Source: Competibacter_A sp003527885
GTDB lineage: Bacteria; Pseudomonadota; Gammaproteobacteria; Competibacterales; Competibacteraceae
Length of the DNA stretch: 30,088 nt
Direction of reading: 5' to 3'
NCBI GenBank assembly: GCA_035442025.1
Contig: DAORPQ010000034.1
Coordinates: forward strand, 1-30,088
The notes beneath the pieces were generated by a model that did no database searches, was not told the origin of the DNA, and saw only the letters and a list, made by a program, of their open reading frames with translations. This document shows positions 8,454-16,927 of this stretch, one piece after another. Made by a program: the position numbers and the translations under genes. How positions within the stretch are numbered: the first letter of the stretch is position 1; every line of letters begins with the position of its first letter.

Positions 8454-8873
8454 ATGAGCACCCGCGATGTGATCGACAAGTATTACGAAACCGCCCGGCG
8501 CGGCGCTTGGGACGAGTGGCTGACGCTGTTCGCCGAGGACGTGACCGGCGACGAGCAACTGGCCGGGCATTTCGAAGGCATCGGCGTACTGCAAGGCGCG
8601 ATCGGGGCCATCAGCTACGGCTACAGCAAATTTCAGATGCTGCCGCTGGAAATCGTCGTGGAGGGAGACCGGGCGACCGTAATCTGGCGCTGCGACGCCG
8701 CCAATCGGGCCGGCACCCCCATCGCCTACAACTACCTGCCGGATCGCGAGGTGGTCGGCGCGAACTACTTCCGGTTGGAAAACGGCAAGATCAAGTACAT
8801 GCGCACCATCCACGACGAAACGGCCTTCGCGCCCTTCAACCACCCCACCAACCCCAAAGCGCCACCGGGTTGA
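8454..8873 (+). CDS. NTF2/SnoaL-like protein 4
   Basis: A 139-residue SnoaL-like protein: STRDVIDKYYETARRGAWDEWLTLFAEDVTGDEQLAGHFEG, then strands MLPLEIVVEGDRATVIWRCDA and YFRLENGKIKYMRTIHD. I start it at the ATG at 8454, preceded by CAGGAGC; an in-frame TTG at 8430 has no ribosome site. It sits between the tautomerase (42 bp) and the flavin oxidoreductase (11 bp). The YFRLENGKI.Y motif is typical of limonene-epoxide-hydrolase/SnoaL-like folds. The ligand is unknown. Confidence 0.8.
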   Translation: MSTRDVIDKYYETARRGAWDEWLTLFAEDVTGDEQLAGHFEGIGVLQGAIGAISYGYSKFQMLPLEIVVEGDRATVIWRCDAANRAGTPIAYNYLPDREVVGANYFRLENGKIKYMRTIHDETAFAPFNHPTNPKAPPG

Positions 8874-8884
8874 GGACACGTCCC

Positions 8885-10417
8885 ATGAGTGCTTACGACT
8901 TTGTGATCGTCGGCGCGGGGTCCGCCGGTTCGGTGCTGGCCAACCGGCTGAGCGAAGACCCGAACGTCCGGGTGTTGGTGCTGGAAGCCGGCCGTTCGGA
9001 CATTCCGACCGAGATCGAAAACCGGATCGAAACCCCGGCCGCGTGGCCGACCCTGCTCGGCTCCGAGATCGATTGGGGCTACCGCAGCGTGCCGCAGCCG
9101 GGCCTGGACGGCCGGGAAGTGTACGAGCCGCGCGGCAAGCTGCCGGGTGGGACCAGCAATCTGTACGTGCTGATGCACATCCGCGGTCACGCCTCCGATT
9201 TCGACGGCTGGGCGGCGCAGGGTTGCACCGGCTGGGACCATCAAAGCGTGCTGCCCTACTTCCAAAAACTGGAAGACCAGGAAGATGGCACCGGGCCGTG
9301 GATCGGGAAAGGTGGTCCGATCTCGCTGCTGAACGCCGGATTGCACGAGCCGAACCCGACTTCGGCGGCCTTCATCGCCGCCTGCCGGGAACTGGGTTAT
9401 CCGGCCACGGACGATTTCAACGGTCCCCGGATGGAAGGGACCGGCTGGCACCACGTCAACATCCGCGACGGCAAGCGCTGTAGCGCGCGGGAAGGTTATC
9501 TGTTTCCCGCCCTGGCCCGCCCGAACGTCACCTTGAGCGCCAACGCCCAGGCCACCCGGCTGCTGTTCGAGAGCCGGCGCTGCGTCGGGGTCGAGTACAG
9601 CCAGCACGGCAACCTGCAAACCGCGCGGGCGGAGCGGGAAGTGCTGGTCTGCGCCGGGGCGATCGAATCGCCCAAGCTGCTGCTGCTGTCCGGCATCGGT
9701 AAGCCGGAGTCGCTGCGTCAGTTCAACATCCCGATCCGGGCGGCGCTGCCGGGGGTCGGCGAAAACTTCCACAACCACATTCTGACCGGCTTGATCCAGA
9801 CCACCGCGCGGCCGGTGCCGCCGCCCCGTCTGAATCTGTCGGAAGCGGCGCTGTTCTACAAATCCGACCCCGGCCAAAGCGGGCCGGACATCCAGATCGC
9901 CTTCGTCCACGTGCCGTTCGACATCATCATCGGCCAGCAAAACCCCAACGCGGTCAGCATCTTGCCCGGCGTGGTGCGGCCGACCTCGCGCGGCTGGGTG
10001 CGGCTGGCGAGCGCCGATCCCCTGGCCAAACCGCTGGTCAACCCGAACTACCTGAGCACCGAGGAAGACACCCAGCGCTTGGTGGACGCGGTGAAGCGCT
10101 CGCGCGAGATTTTCGCCGCCCGCGCCTTTGCCGAATGGGTGACCGGCGAGGTGCTGCCGGGACCGGGCGTCAGCAGCGACGCGCAACTGCGCGAGTTCGT
10201 GCGCCAACGGGCCGACTCGTACCACCACCAGGCCGGTTCCTGCAAGATGGGCGTGGACGATCTGGCGGTGGTGGACCCCGGCTTGCGCGTGCATGGCCTG
10301 CAAGGATTGCGGGTGGCGGACGCCAGCGTGATGCCGGCGGTGCCGTCCGGCAACTGCCACGCCGGCATTCTGATGGTCGCCGAAAAATGCGCCGATCTGA
10401 TCAAGGCCGAGCGCTGA
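8885..10417 (+). CDS. GMC-family FAD-dependent oxidoreductase
   Basis: A 510-residue glucose-methanol-choline oxidoreductase. The FAD dinucleotide motif is VIVGAGSAGSVLANRL with the ribose-binding glutamate in LVLEAGRSD (about residue 36). The GMC signature regions follow: GGTSNLYVLMHIRG, and GAIESPKLLLLSGIG. The active-site histidine is in SYHHQAGSCKMG (about residue 446), and the second C-terminal motif VPSGNCHAGILMVAEK ends the protein. GMC enzymes oxidise alcohols or sugars to carbonyls. There is no signal peptide, so it is cytoplasmic and more likely a dehydrogenase than a secreted oxidase. The ATG at 8885 has GAGGAC upstream; the frame is open far upstream, but that extension overlaps three good genes and is rejected. 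Confidence 0.9.
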   Translation: MSAYDFVIVGAGSAGSVLANRLSEDPNVRVLVLEAGRSDIPTEIENRIETPAAWPTLLGSEIDWGYRSVPQPGLDGREVYEPRGKLPGGTSNLYVLMHIRGHASDFDGWAAQGCTGWDHQSVLPYFQKLEDQEDGTGPWIGKGGPISLLNAGLHEPNPTSAAFIAACRELGYPATDDFNGPRMEGTGWHHVNIRDGKRCSAREGYLFPALARPNVTLSANAQATRLLFESRRCVGVEYSQHGNLQTARAEREVLVCAGAIESPKLLLLSGIGKPESLRQFNIPIRAALPGVGENFHNHILTGLIQTTARPVPPPRLNLSEAALFYKSDPGQSGPDIQIAFVHVPFDIIIGQQNPNAVSILPGVVRPTSRGWVRLASADPLAKPLVNPNYLSTEEDTQRLVDAVKRSREIFAARAFAEWVTGEVLPGPGVSSDAQLREFVRQRADSYHHQAGSCKMGVDDLAVVDPGLRVHGLQGLRVADASVMPAVPSGNCHAGILMVAEKCADLIKAER

Positions 10418-10427
10418 GGAGCCGTTG

Positions 10428-10856
10428 ATGACCTTTCACCATCTTTCCCTGAATTGCACCGACCTTCCGACCGTCGAGCGCTTTTACAGCCAGCATTTCG
10501 GCTTCCGTCGCGCCCGCGCGATCGACCTGCCGGACGGCCGCCAAATCGTGTTTCTGCGCGGCGGTGACGTGTATCTGGAACTGTTCCCGGCCCAAGGCGC
10601 GCGGCCCGCGTCGCCGGACACCAATAACGAGGGGCTGCTGTATCCCGGCGTGCGCAACTTCTCGTTCCAGGTGGATGACGTGGACGCGCATATCAAAGCG
10701 ATGGGCGATGCGGCGCGCATCACCTTCGGGCCGCTGAGTTTCGACGCCTTCATTCCCGGCTGGCGCAGCGTGTGGCTGGCCGACCCCGAAGGCAACATTT
10801 TTCAGGTGACCCAGGGCTTCACCGATCAGGAGAACCCGCCCCCGCTGCCGGATTGA
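10428..10856 (+). CDS. VOC superfamily (glyoxalase/dioxygenase-fold) protein
   Basis: A 142-residue vicinal-oxygen-chelate protein: FHHLSLNCTDLPTVERFYSQHFGF, then YLELFPAQG, FSFQVDDVDAHIKAM and WLADPEGNIFQVTQG. The first His (4 or 5) and the glutamate of YLELF match usual metal ligands, but the third position has no His (NFSFQV) and the last Glu is Gln (IFQVTQ). It may bind metal differently or be a non-metal binding protein. The ATG is 10 bp after the GMC gene and follows GAGGAG. A glyoxalase-like or isomerase role fits the context but is not shown. Confidence 0.8.
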   Translation: MTFHHLSLNCTDLPTVERFYSQHFGFRRARAIDLPDGRQIVFLRGGDVYLELFPAQGARPASPDTNNEGLLYPGVRNFSFQVDDVDAHIKAMGDAARITFGPLSFDAFIPGWRSVWLADPEGNIFQVTQGFTDQENPPPLPD

Positions 10857-10904
10857 GCGGATTTCCGCCGCGCTACTGAACGGAAGGATGAGAGGGAGAT
10901 TTTC

Positions 10905-13406
10905 ATGGCATTGATTCCCGTGCGGTTCGAGTATCTGACCGGCTTGCGACAACCGTTGCTGAGCAACGCCCGATTGTCGGGCAGTTGGAACGCGCAAGGC
11001 TTGCGGTCGGAGCAGTGGCGTTCGACCCCGATGGAGGCGTTCACCGCCGAGGACGGCTGTCCCGCCTTCCGGGCCACGGTTCAGCTCGACGATAGCCAGC
11101 TCGGCCAAAGCTTCCGCTGGGGCGTGACGGTGGACACGCCGCAACGCGCCGATGCCTGGGCTATTCCGACCGAGGTCAGCGAGGCCGCCGCGACCGAGCG
11201 CTACCGCGCCTTCACCCTGCGGGCCGCCGATCAGACCGAACGCTACTACCTGACCCACTGCCGCCGGCTCGGCGCGAACAAGCTGTATGCCGCCGGCCAG
11301 CCCGCGCCGGCCATCCGTTTCGCGGTGTGGGCGCCGAACGCGCGCGATGTGGAACTGGTGCGCGGCGAGCCGGCGGGCGGCTACATCTGGAACGACGGGC
11401 GAGGCGTCACGGCGACCTTGCCGATGCACCGCGCCGAGGATGGCATTTGGGCGACCCAGGTCGGCGACGCGCCCGAACTGGCGAGCTTCGCCGGCTTCGA
11501 CCATAGCCCTTATCTGTTCCGCATCACCCGCGAGGATGGCTCGCTCGCCTATCGCACCGACCTCTATTCCCGCTGCCAGCTCGGCGGCGGCGGCAAGAAC
11601 CCCGACGCCCCCGAACCCGGCGATGCGCCGTGGAACGGAACCCGGCAAGATTTAGATGGGACAAAAAGCTGTTCGGTAGTGGTCGATCCCGAACGGATCG
11701 TGCGGCCGTTCCGCCAGTTGGACGCCGACGGCAATCCGGTCTGGCCGGAAACCGATTGGGTGGCCGGGGAGGAGTTTTGGCGGGATGAGTTCGACCCGAA
11801 CCGGCCGCTGCCGACCCGCATCGACGATCTGGTGATTTACGAACTGCACATCGACGGACTGGGCGCGGGACAGGTTCCGCGCGGCACGCTGGCGGAAGCC
11901 ATCGGCCTGCTCGATTATCTGGCCGATCTCGGAATCAACTGCGTCGAACTGATGCCGACTTCCGAGTTCGAGGGCTGGACCAACTGGGGCTACGGCACCT
12001 CGCACTTTCTGGCCATCGAATACGCCGGCGGCGGCCGCGACCAATTCAAGCATTTCGTGCGCGAATGTCACCGGCACGGCATCGCCGTGCTGCTGGACGT
12101 GGTGTACAACCACTACACCCACGACGGCGAACGGGCGCAGTGGGCTTACGACGCCACCGTCCCCGAAAACAACATTTACTACTGGTACGAGGGACGACCC
12201 GGCGATTACCCCGCCTACGAAGCAGCGGCGCGGCGCAACCCGCAACAGACGCCCGCCGGCCACGGCGGCTACATCGACAACATGTCCACCGGCTACGCGC
12301 CGCGCTACCGGGAAGAAACCGTGCGCAAGCTGTTCATCAGCAGCGCGGCCATGCTGGTGAGCGAATTTCACCTCGACGGCTTCCGGGTCGATCAGACCAC
12401 CTCGATCCACTCTTACGCGGTCCTGCACGCCAACGGCGCGCCCGCCGACGCCGCGCGGGCCTTCGGCGCGAAATTCCTGCGCGAGTGGACCCGGACGCTC
12501 AAGCTGATCAAGCCGAACGTGTTGTTGACCGCCGAGGATCATTCCGGCTGGGCGGCGGTGACGCAATCCAGCGAACAAGGCGGCCTCGGCTTCGACGCCA
12601 CTTGGTACGCGGATTTCTACCATCACCTGATCGGCGACGCCCAGAACGACGCCAGCCGCGCCCGGTTGCTCAAATTCGCCGGCTACGGCGACGACCGGCC
12701 GTTGGCGATGGGTCGCTTCGCCGGCGCGCTGGCGGACAGCGCCAACGCCAAGGTGGTGTATCACGAATCGCACGACGAAGCCGGCAATTCCTATTACGAG
12801 GAAGGCGGCCAGCGGGTGTATTCGGCGCGAACCCTGGTGGTCGCGGTGAACGGCGCGTCGCTGAACAACGTGGAAACCCGCCGCTACGCCGAGGCCCGCG
12901 CCCGCGTCGCCGCCGGCCTGACCCTGCTGGGGCCGGGCATTCCGATGTTCTTCATGGGCGAGGAAGTCGGCGCGACCGAACCGTACCGTTACGACGATTT
13001 CATCGACCACCGGGAAAACTTTCCGGCGCTGCGGCAAGGAGCCGGGGCGGACCTGTTCCGCTTTTATCGGGAACTGATCCGCCTGCGGCTCGCCCGCCCC
13101 GCCTTGCGCTCGCGCAATATCGAAATCCTGCACGCCCACGACGCCAACCGCGTGCTGGCCTTCCGGCGCTGGGACGGCGGCGAGGAACTGCTGGTGCTCG
13201 CCAGCCTCAACAACCGCCCGTTCGCCGACGGCTACCGGATTCAAAACGCGCGGATCGGCGACGGGCGCTGGCGGCCGGTCTTCAACAGCGATGACGCCGA
13301 TTACGGCGGTGGCGGCTCGGTCGATGCGGACCCCATCACGTCCGCCGGCGGCGCGTTGTCCGCCCGCCTCCCGGCCAACAGCGTGCTGGTGTTCCAACGG
13401 CAATGA
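10905..13406 (+). CDS. GH13 alpha-glucan enzyme (branching-enzyme/trehalohydrolase-like)
   Basis: An 833-residue GH13 protein without signal peptide. Residues 1-85 look like a starch-binding beta domain (ARLSGSWNAQG, FRWGVTV). Residues about 130-225 are a CBM48-type domain (IRFAVWAPNARDVELV). The barrel follows with conserved regions DVVYNH, FHLDGFRVDQT (nucleophile Asp496), LLTAEDH (acid/base Glu544) and HESHDE (Asp624), so it should be active. The CBM48 plus barrel order matches glycogen branching, debranching and maltooligosyltrehalose trehalohydrolases; I cannot choose between them, and GlgX/TreZ neighbours are missing. The ribosome site is AGAGGGAG. A GH13 amylase follows 32 bp later, pointing to coordinated remodelling of an intracellular alpha-glucan. 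Confidence 0.85.
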   Translation: MALIPVRFEYLTGLRQPLLSNARLSGSWNAQGLRSEQWRSTPMEAFTAEDGCPAFRATVQLDDSQLGQSFRWGVTVDTPQRADAWAIPTEVSEAAATERYRAFTLRAADQTERYYLTHCRRLGANKLYAAGQPAPAIRFAVWAPNARDVELVRGEPAGGYIWNDGRGVTATLPMHRAEDGIWATQVGDAPELASFAGFDHSPYLFRITREDGSLAYRTDLYSRCQLGGGGKNPDAPEPGDAPWNGTRQDLDGTKSCSVVVDPERIVRPFRQLDADGNPVWPETDWVAGEEFWRDEFDPNRPLPTRIDDLVIYELHIDGLGAGQVPRGTLAEAIGLLDYLADLGINCVELMPTSEFEGWTNWGYGTSHFLAIEYAGGGRDQFKHFVRECHRHGIAVLLDVVYNHYTHDGERAQWAYDATVPENNIYYWYEGRPGDYPAYEAAARRNPQQTPAGHGGYIDNMSTGYAPRYREETVRKLFISSAAMLVSEFHLDGFRVDQTTSIHSYAVLHANGAPADAARAFGAKFLREWTRTLKLIKPNVLLTAEDHSGWAAVTQSSEQGGLGFDATWYADFYHHLIGDAQNDASRARLLKFAGYGDDRPLAMGRFAGALADSANAKVVYHESHDEAGNSYYEEGGQRVYSARTLVVAVNGASLNNVETRRYAEARARVAAGLTLLGPGIPMFFMGEEVGATEPYRYDDFIDHRENFPALRQGAGADLFRFYRELIRLRLARPALRSRNIEILHAHDANRVLAFRRWDGGEELLVLASLNNRPFADGYRIQNARIGDGRWRPVFNSDDADYGGGGSVDADPITSAGGALSARLPANSVLVFQRQ

Positions 13407-13438
13407 TCGTTCGAGACGGCGGCCCAGGAAGCTGAGCG

Positions 13439-14860
13439 ATGGCGACCAACGAAACTCTGATGCAGTACTTCTACTGGGATTACCCGGCCGATGGCACGCT
13501 GTGGGGCGAGATGGCGCGTAATGCCTCAGAGCTGGCGCGAGCGGGGATCACCGCGCTGTGGCTGCCGTCGCCGTGCAAGGCGCGGGAGGGTTATTCGGAT
13601 GTTGGCTACGGACTCTACGATCTGTGGGATTTGGGGGAGTTCGACCAAAAAGGCTCGGTGCGCACCAAGTACGGCACCCGCGCGGAGCTGGAAGCGGCCA
13701 TCGCCGCCGCGCACGCCGCTGGCCTGCGGATTTATCTGGACGTCGTCTTCAACCACAAGGCGGGCGCGGACGCCACCGAAGCGGTGACGGCCATACCGGT
13801 CTCTCAGGACAACCGCAACATCGAGATCGGCCCGCCGCGCGAAATCGATGTCTGGACCTCCTTCAGCTTTCCCGGTCGAGGCGATACGTATTCCAGCTTC
13901 AAGTGGCATTGGTTCCACTTCGACGCGGTGGATTTCGACCAGCGCACCAGCGCGCGCGAGATCTTCCGGCTACGCGACAAGGTATTTCAGACGCCGGTCG
14001 ATCCCGAACGCGGCAACTTCGATTACCTGATGTTCGCCGATCTCGACATGAGCAGCGCCGAGGTGTGCAACGAACTGCGCGTCTGGGGCGAATGGATCGT
14101 CCGCAGTTTGAATATCGATGGCTTTCGGCTCGATGCCGTCAAACATATCCGGTTCCCCTTCTTCAGCGAATGGCTGGACGCCGTGCGCGGGGCTTTCCCG
14201 GACCGCGAGCTGTTCGCGGTCGGCGAGTATTTTTCCGGCAATCTGGCCACGCTGGAGTGGTTTCTCGATCAGACCGGCCGGCGCATGTCGCTGTTCGACT
14301 TCCCGCTCTATTTCAACCTGCGGGCGGCGTCCGAAGGCAGCGGCAACTTCGATATGCGAAACCTGCTGAACGACACTTTGCTGGCACGCGATCCGGCGCT
14401 GGCGGTCACCTTCACCGACAACCACGACACCTATCGCGAAAGGACCATTCAGGGCTGGTTCAAACCGCTGGCCTACGCCTTGATTTTGCTGTGGGAAGGC
14501 GGTCGGCCTTGCCTGTTTTATCCCGACTATTACGGCGCGCCGGGCCAGCCGTCACATCGCCGGATGCTTGATCGTCTGTTAGCGGTGCGGCGCGATCACG
14601 CCTACGGCGCGCAAAACACTTACTTCGATCATCCCGATGTGGTCGGCTGGACCCGCTCGGGCGATGCCGACCATCCACGCGCCATCGCGGTGCTGCTCAG
14701 CGACGGGCCGGGCGGCTCGAAGCGGATGAACGTCAACCGCCCGAACCGGGCATTTCTGGACGCGACCGACAACATCGGCGACGCGATTGTCGCCGGCGCG
14801 GACGGCTGGGGTGAGTTCCGCTGCAACGGCGGCTCCGTGTCGGTATGGGTCGAGCAATAA
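13439..14860 (+). CDS. Cytoplasmic alpha-amylase (GH13)
   Basis: A 473-residue amylase that starts directly with the barrel (ETLMQYFYWDYPADGTLWGEM), as do cytoplasmic amylases of the E. coli AmyA/Bacillus liquefying type. Conserved regions are LDVVFNHKAGAD, GFRLDAVKH (nucleophile Asp232), VGEYFSG (acid Glu263) and FTDNHDT (Asp330). The whole catalytic set is present, and there is no signal peptide or extra binding module. It hydrolyses internal alpha-1,4 bonds of starch, glycogen or maltodextrin. The gene lies 32 bp after the GH13 branching-like gene and 13 bp before a tandem SnoaL gene, embedding glucan breakdown inside the SnoaL cluster. Confidence 0.9.
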   Translation: MATNETLMQYFYWDYPADGTLWGEMARNASELARAGITALWLPSPCKAREGYSDVGYGLYDLWDLGEFDQKGSVRTKYGTRAELEAAIAAAHAAGLRIYLDVVFNHKAGADATEAVTAIPVSQDNRNIEIGPPREIDVWTSFSFPGRGDTYSSFKWHWFHFDAVDFDQRTSAREIFRLRDKVFQTPVDPERGNFDYLMFADLDMSSAEVCNELRVWGEWIVRSLNIDGFRLDAVKHIRFPFFSEWLDAVRGAFPDRELFAVGEYFSGNLATLEWFLDQTGRRMSLFDFPLYFNLRAASEGSGNFDMRNLLNDTLLARDPALAVTFTDNHDTYRERTIQGWFKPLAYALILLWEGGRPCLFYPDYYGAPGQPSHRRMLDRLLAVRRDHAYGAQNTYFDHPDVVGWTRSGDADHPRAIAVLLSDGPGGSKRMNVNRPNRAFLDATDNIGDAIVAGADGWGEFRCNGGSVSVWVEQ

Positions 14861-14873
14861 ACCGAGGTGAACC

Positions 14874-15773
14874 ATGACTCAAGAAAGTCAATTGGAACAG
14901 AACAAGCGCATCGTGCGCCGCGCCATCGAGGAAGGCTGGAATCCGGCCAACCTCGCGGTCATCGACGAACTGTACGCCGCCGCTTTCCTGTTTCATCAGG
15001 AAAGCGGCGAGGCCGTACGCGGTCTGGATGCGTTCAAAACCTGGATCGCCACGATTCACGGCGCGTTCCCGGACATTCGCTATCAGATTGAGGCGATGTA
15101 CGCGGAAGGCGATAAGGTCGCCACCCGCTACACCGTGCGCGGCACGCACACCGGCGATTTTCGGGGGCTGCCGCCGACGGGGCGGTCTTTCAACCTGAGC
15201 GGCCATCTCATCCACCGCGTCGCCGCCGGCAAAAAAACCGAAGGCTGGGGCATTTGGGACACCCTGGGCTTGATGACCCAGCTCGGCGTGATCCCGCCGG
15301 TCCGCCTGGGCGGCCCGCCGCCCGTCGATACCGCCGCCAACATCGCCGCCACCCGCCGCCTGTTCGAGGCGCTGAGCAGCCGCGACCCCTCGGTGCTACC
15401 GGCGGCTATCGACGAATTAATGGTTCCCGAATTCGTCACTCACGGCGACGCGCTGTTCCCGCTGGTCTACGGCCGGGATGCGCTGCGGCAGGCGATTCCC
15501 CGCTTCAAGGCCGCTTATCCCGACGCCACCGCGACGGTCCAGCAGATTTTCGCCGAAGGCAACAAGGTCGTGGTGCACGTCCGAGTCAACGGCACGCAGG
15601 AAGGCGAATGGATGGGAATGCCCGCGACCCGCCAGCCGATGAACTGGACGGCCAGTTCCATCATTCGCTTCAACAGCGCCGGCAAGATGGCGGAACGCTG
15701 GGTGATCGAGGACGAACTGGGCGTCATGCAGCAGCTCGGTCGGGTTCCGCGCTTTCAGGGTCAAGCGGGCTGA
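14874..15773 (+). CDS. Tandem NTF2/SnoaL-like fusion protein
   Basis: A 299-residue protein made of two complete SnoaL (ester-cyclase-like) domains. The first covers about residues 8-140 (NKRIVRRAIEEGWNPANLAVIDELYAA, GTHTGDFRGLPPTGR), the second about 153-290 (AATRRLFEALSS, DELMVPEFVTHGDALFP, GTQEGEWMGMPATRQ). A proline-rich linker (PPVRLGGPPPVD) joins them. Single-domain relatives are about 130-150 residues and usually dimerise, so this looks like a fused dimer. The second half resembles the next two genes (GETLFP/GDALFP, GT..G.FMG..P), suggesting repeated duplication. The ATG follows CCGAGGTG. The ligand is unknown. Confidence 0.85.
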   Translation: MTQESQLEQNKRIVRRAIEEGWNPANLAVIDELYAAAFLFHQESGEAVRGLDAFKTWIATIHGAFPDIRYQIEAMYAEGDKVATRYTVRGTHTGDFRGLPPTGRSFNLSGHLIHRVAAGKKTEGWGIWDTLGLMTQLGVIPPVRLGGPPPVDTAANIAATRRLFEALSSRDPSVLPAAIDELMVPEFVTHGDALFPLVYGRDALRQAIPRFKAAYPDATATVQQIFAEGNKVVVHVRVNGTQEGEWMGMPATRQPMNWTASSIIRFNSAGKMAERWVIEDELGVMQQLGRVPRFQGQAG

Positions 15774-15809
15774 CACCGGATCATCCATCAGCCTGGGGAG
15801 CAAAGACTA

Positions 15810-16256
15810 ATGGCATCAGTTGAAGAGAGAAACAAGGCCAGCATCGTTCGTTTTTACGACGAAATCATCAATCAGGGTAAGGTCGCCGTCGTCGATGAAT
15901 TGATGGAACCCAACTTCGTGCATTACGGCGAAACCCTGTTTCCACGCATCGAAGGTAGTGCGGCGATTAAAGCCGGCGTCCAAGGGGTGATCAACGCCTA
16001 TCCCGACGGGCATACCACCGTGGAAGGACTGGTGGCGGAGGGCGATACGGTGGTGTGTCTGCTGTCCTGGCGCGGCACCCAGCGAGGCCCGTTCATGGGC
16101 ATTGCTCCGACCGGCAAGGTTTCGACTTGGCGCGGTATTTCCACTTACCGCTTCAACGCGGAGGGCCGAATTATCGAACGCTGGGCCAACATGGATGTGA
16201 TGGGGCAACTGCGTGATCTCGGCGTGATTCCCGAAATCGGGCCGAACGGGAATTGA
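15810..16256 (+). CDS. SnoaL-like ester-cyclase-family protein 6
   Basis: A 148-residue SnoaL-like protein: NKASIVRFYDEIINQGKVAVVDELMEPNFVHYGETLFP, then GTQRGPFMGIAPTGK and YRFNAEGRIIERWANMDVMGQLRDLGVI. The GT..G.F.G..PTG and ERW..D motifs are those of polyketide-cyclase-type SnoaL proteins, where acidic and aromatic residues line the pocket. The ATG at 15810 has TGGGGAG upstream. It is closely related to the following gene and to the second half of the fusion before it, a clear local expansion. A cyclase, dehydratase or isomerase function is possible; none is proven. Confidence 0.85.
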   Translation: MASVEERNKASIVRFYDEIINQGKVAVVDELMEPNFVHYGETLFPRIEGSAAIKAGVQGVINAYPDGHTTVEGLVAEGDTVVCLLSWRGTQRGPFMGIAPTGKVSTWRGISTYRFNAEGRIIERWANMDVMGQLRDLGVIPEIGPNGN

Positions 16257-16293
16257 GCCACGCCAATCGTTTTATCTTCCGGGGAAATCCATC

Positions 16294-16719
16294 ATGTCAG
16301 AAGCAAACAAAACCATCGTCCGCCGCTTTTATGCGGAGGTCATGAATCAGGGCAATGTGAGCGTGTTGGATGAAATCATGGCGCCCGATTTCAGGGATCA
16401 CGGCGAAACCTTGTTTGGCAGTCCGCAGGGGCGCGAGGCTTTAAAGCAGGGCGTCACGGGCGCTCGCAGCCTTCTTTCCAATCTCAACGTGCAGCTTCAC
16501 GATGTCATCGCCGACGGCGAACTGGTCGGCGTGCGCGGAACCATGCGTTGCACGCACCAGGGAGAGTTTCTTGGCGTCGCTCCCAGCGGCAATGAATTGA
16601 CCTGGAACGGCGTCGCGCTGTTTCGGGTGGTGGACGGCAAAATCACGGAACGCTGGTTCAATTCGGACAGCTTGAGCATCGTGCAGCAGCTCGGATTGGT
16701 TTCACCCTCCGGTGTTTGA
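16294..16719 (+). CDS. SnoaL-like ester-cyclase-family protein 7
   Basis: A 141-residue paralogue of the previous gene: NKTIVRRFYAEVMNQGNVSVLDEIMAPDFRDHGETLFG, then CTHQGEFLGVAPSGNELTW and FRVVDGKITERWFNSDSLSIVQQLGLV. The shared NQG, HGETLF, G.F.G.AP.G and ERW motifs mark a tandem duplication that has diverged. Its ribosome site is CCGGGGA. It is the last of seven SnoaL-like genes (eight domains) in this run. Ligand and reaction are unknown. Confidence 0.85.
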   Translation: MSEANKTIVRRFYAEVMNQGNVSVLDEIMAPDFRDHGETLFGSPQGREALKQGVTGARSLLSNLNVQLHDVIADGELVGVRGTMRCTHQGEFLGVAPSGNELTWNGVALFRVVDGKITERWFNSDSLSIVQQLGLVSPSGV

Positions 16720-16771
16720 TGTCCCGTCCGGGTATCCGGCAATCATTCCAAGATTTCGAGAGTAGAAAATT

Positions 16772-16927
16772 ATGGATCGCCCGCCAGACTTGTGCAAATC
16801 AGAATTTACACCTTTTGCTTTTCTCATTTTAATCGCCTTGCTGGGGCTTTTGCAGTGCACCGCCGCCGATTCTCTCCGACCCGGCGACCTTCCAGCGAAG
16901 CAGAGCGCTATGATTTATGGCCGATAA
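16772..16927 (+). CDS. Small lipoprotein-like ORF overlapping the phosphoesterase start
   Basis: A 51-codon ORF with an N-terminal hydrophobic stretch (FAFLILIALLGLLQC) ending in a good lipobox, LLQC, with the Cys at residue 29. GAGAG lies 9 bp before the ATG. The mature part would be only about 23 residues (TAADSLRPGDLPAKQSAM...). Its TAA lies inside the first codons of the next gene, an 11-bp overlap in another frame. Secreted phosphoesterases of the next gene's family normally carry their own signal sequence, which the next ORF lacks. So this may be that signal sequence split off by a frameshift, or a true coupled micro-lipoprotein. Confidence 0.5.
   Translation: MDRPPDLCKSEFTPFAFLILIALLGLLQCTAADSLRPGDLPAKQSAMIYGR

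Noticed and set aside
7176..8879. 567-codon minus-strand ORF
   Set aside because: It lies opposite three SnoaL-like genes and the tautomerase, all with ribosome sites and family motifs; the antisense product has no family pattern.
8018..8884. Long in-frame 5' extension of the GMC oxidoreductase
   Set aside because: The extension is a low-complexity Arg-rich shadow of the genes at 7695, 8118 and 8454; the FAD motif begins right after the ATG at 8885, which has its own ribosome site.
8765..10360. 531-codon minus-strand ORF
   Set aside because: Antisense of the GMC gene; high-GC third positions keep the frame open by chance.
11652..13403. 583-codon minus-strand ORF
   Set aside because: Antisense of the first GH13 gene, which has a full catalytic set.
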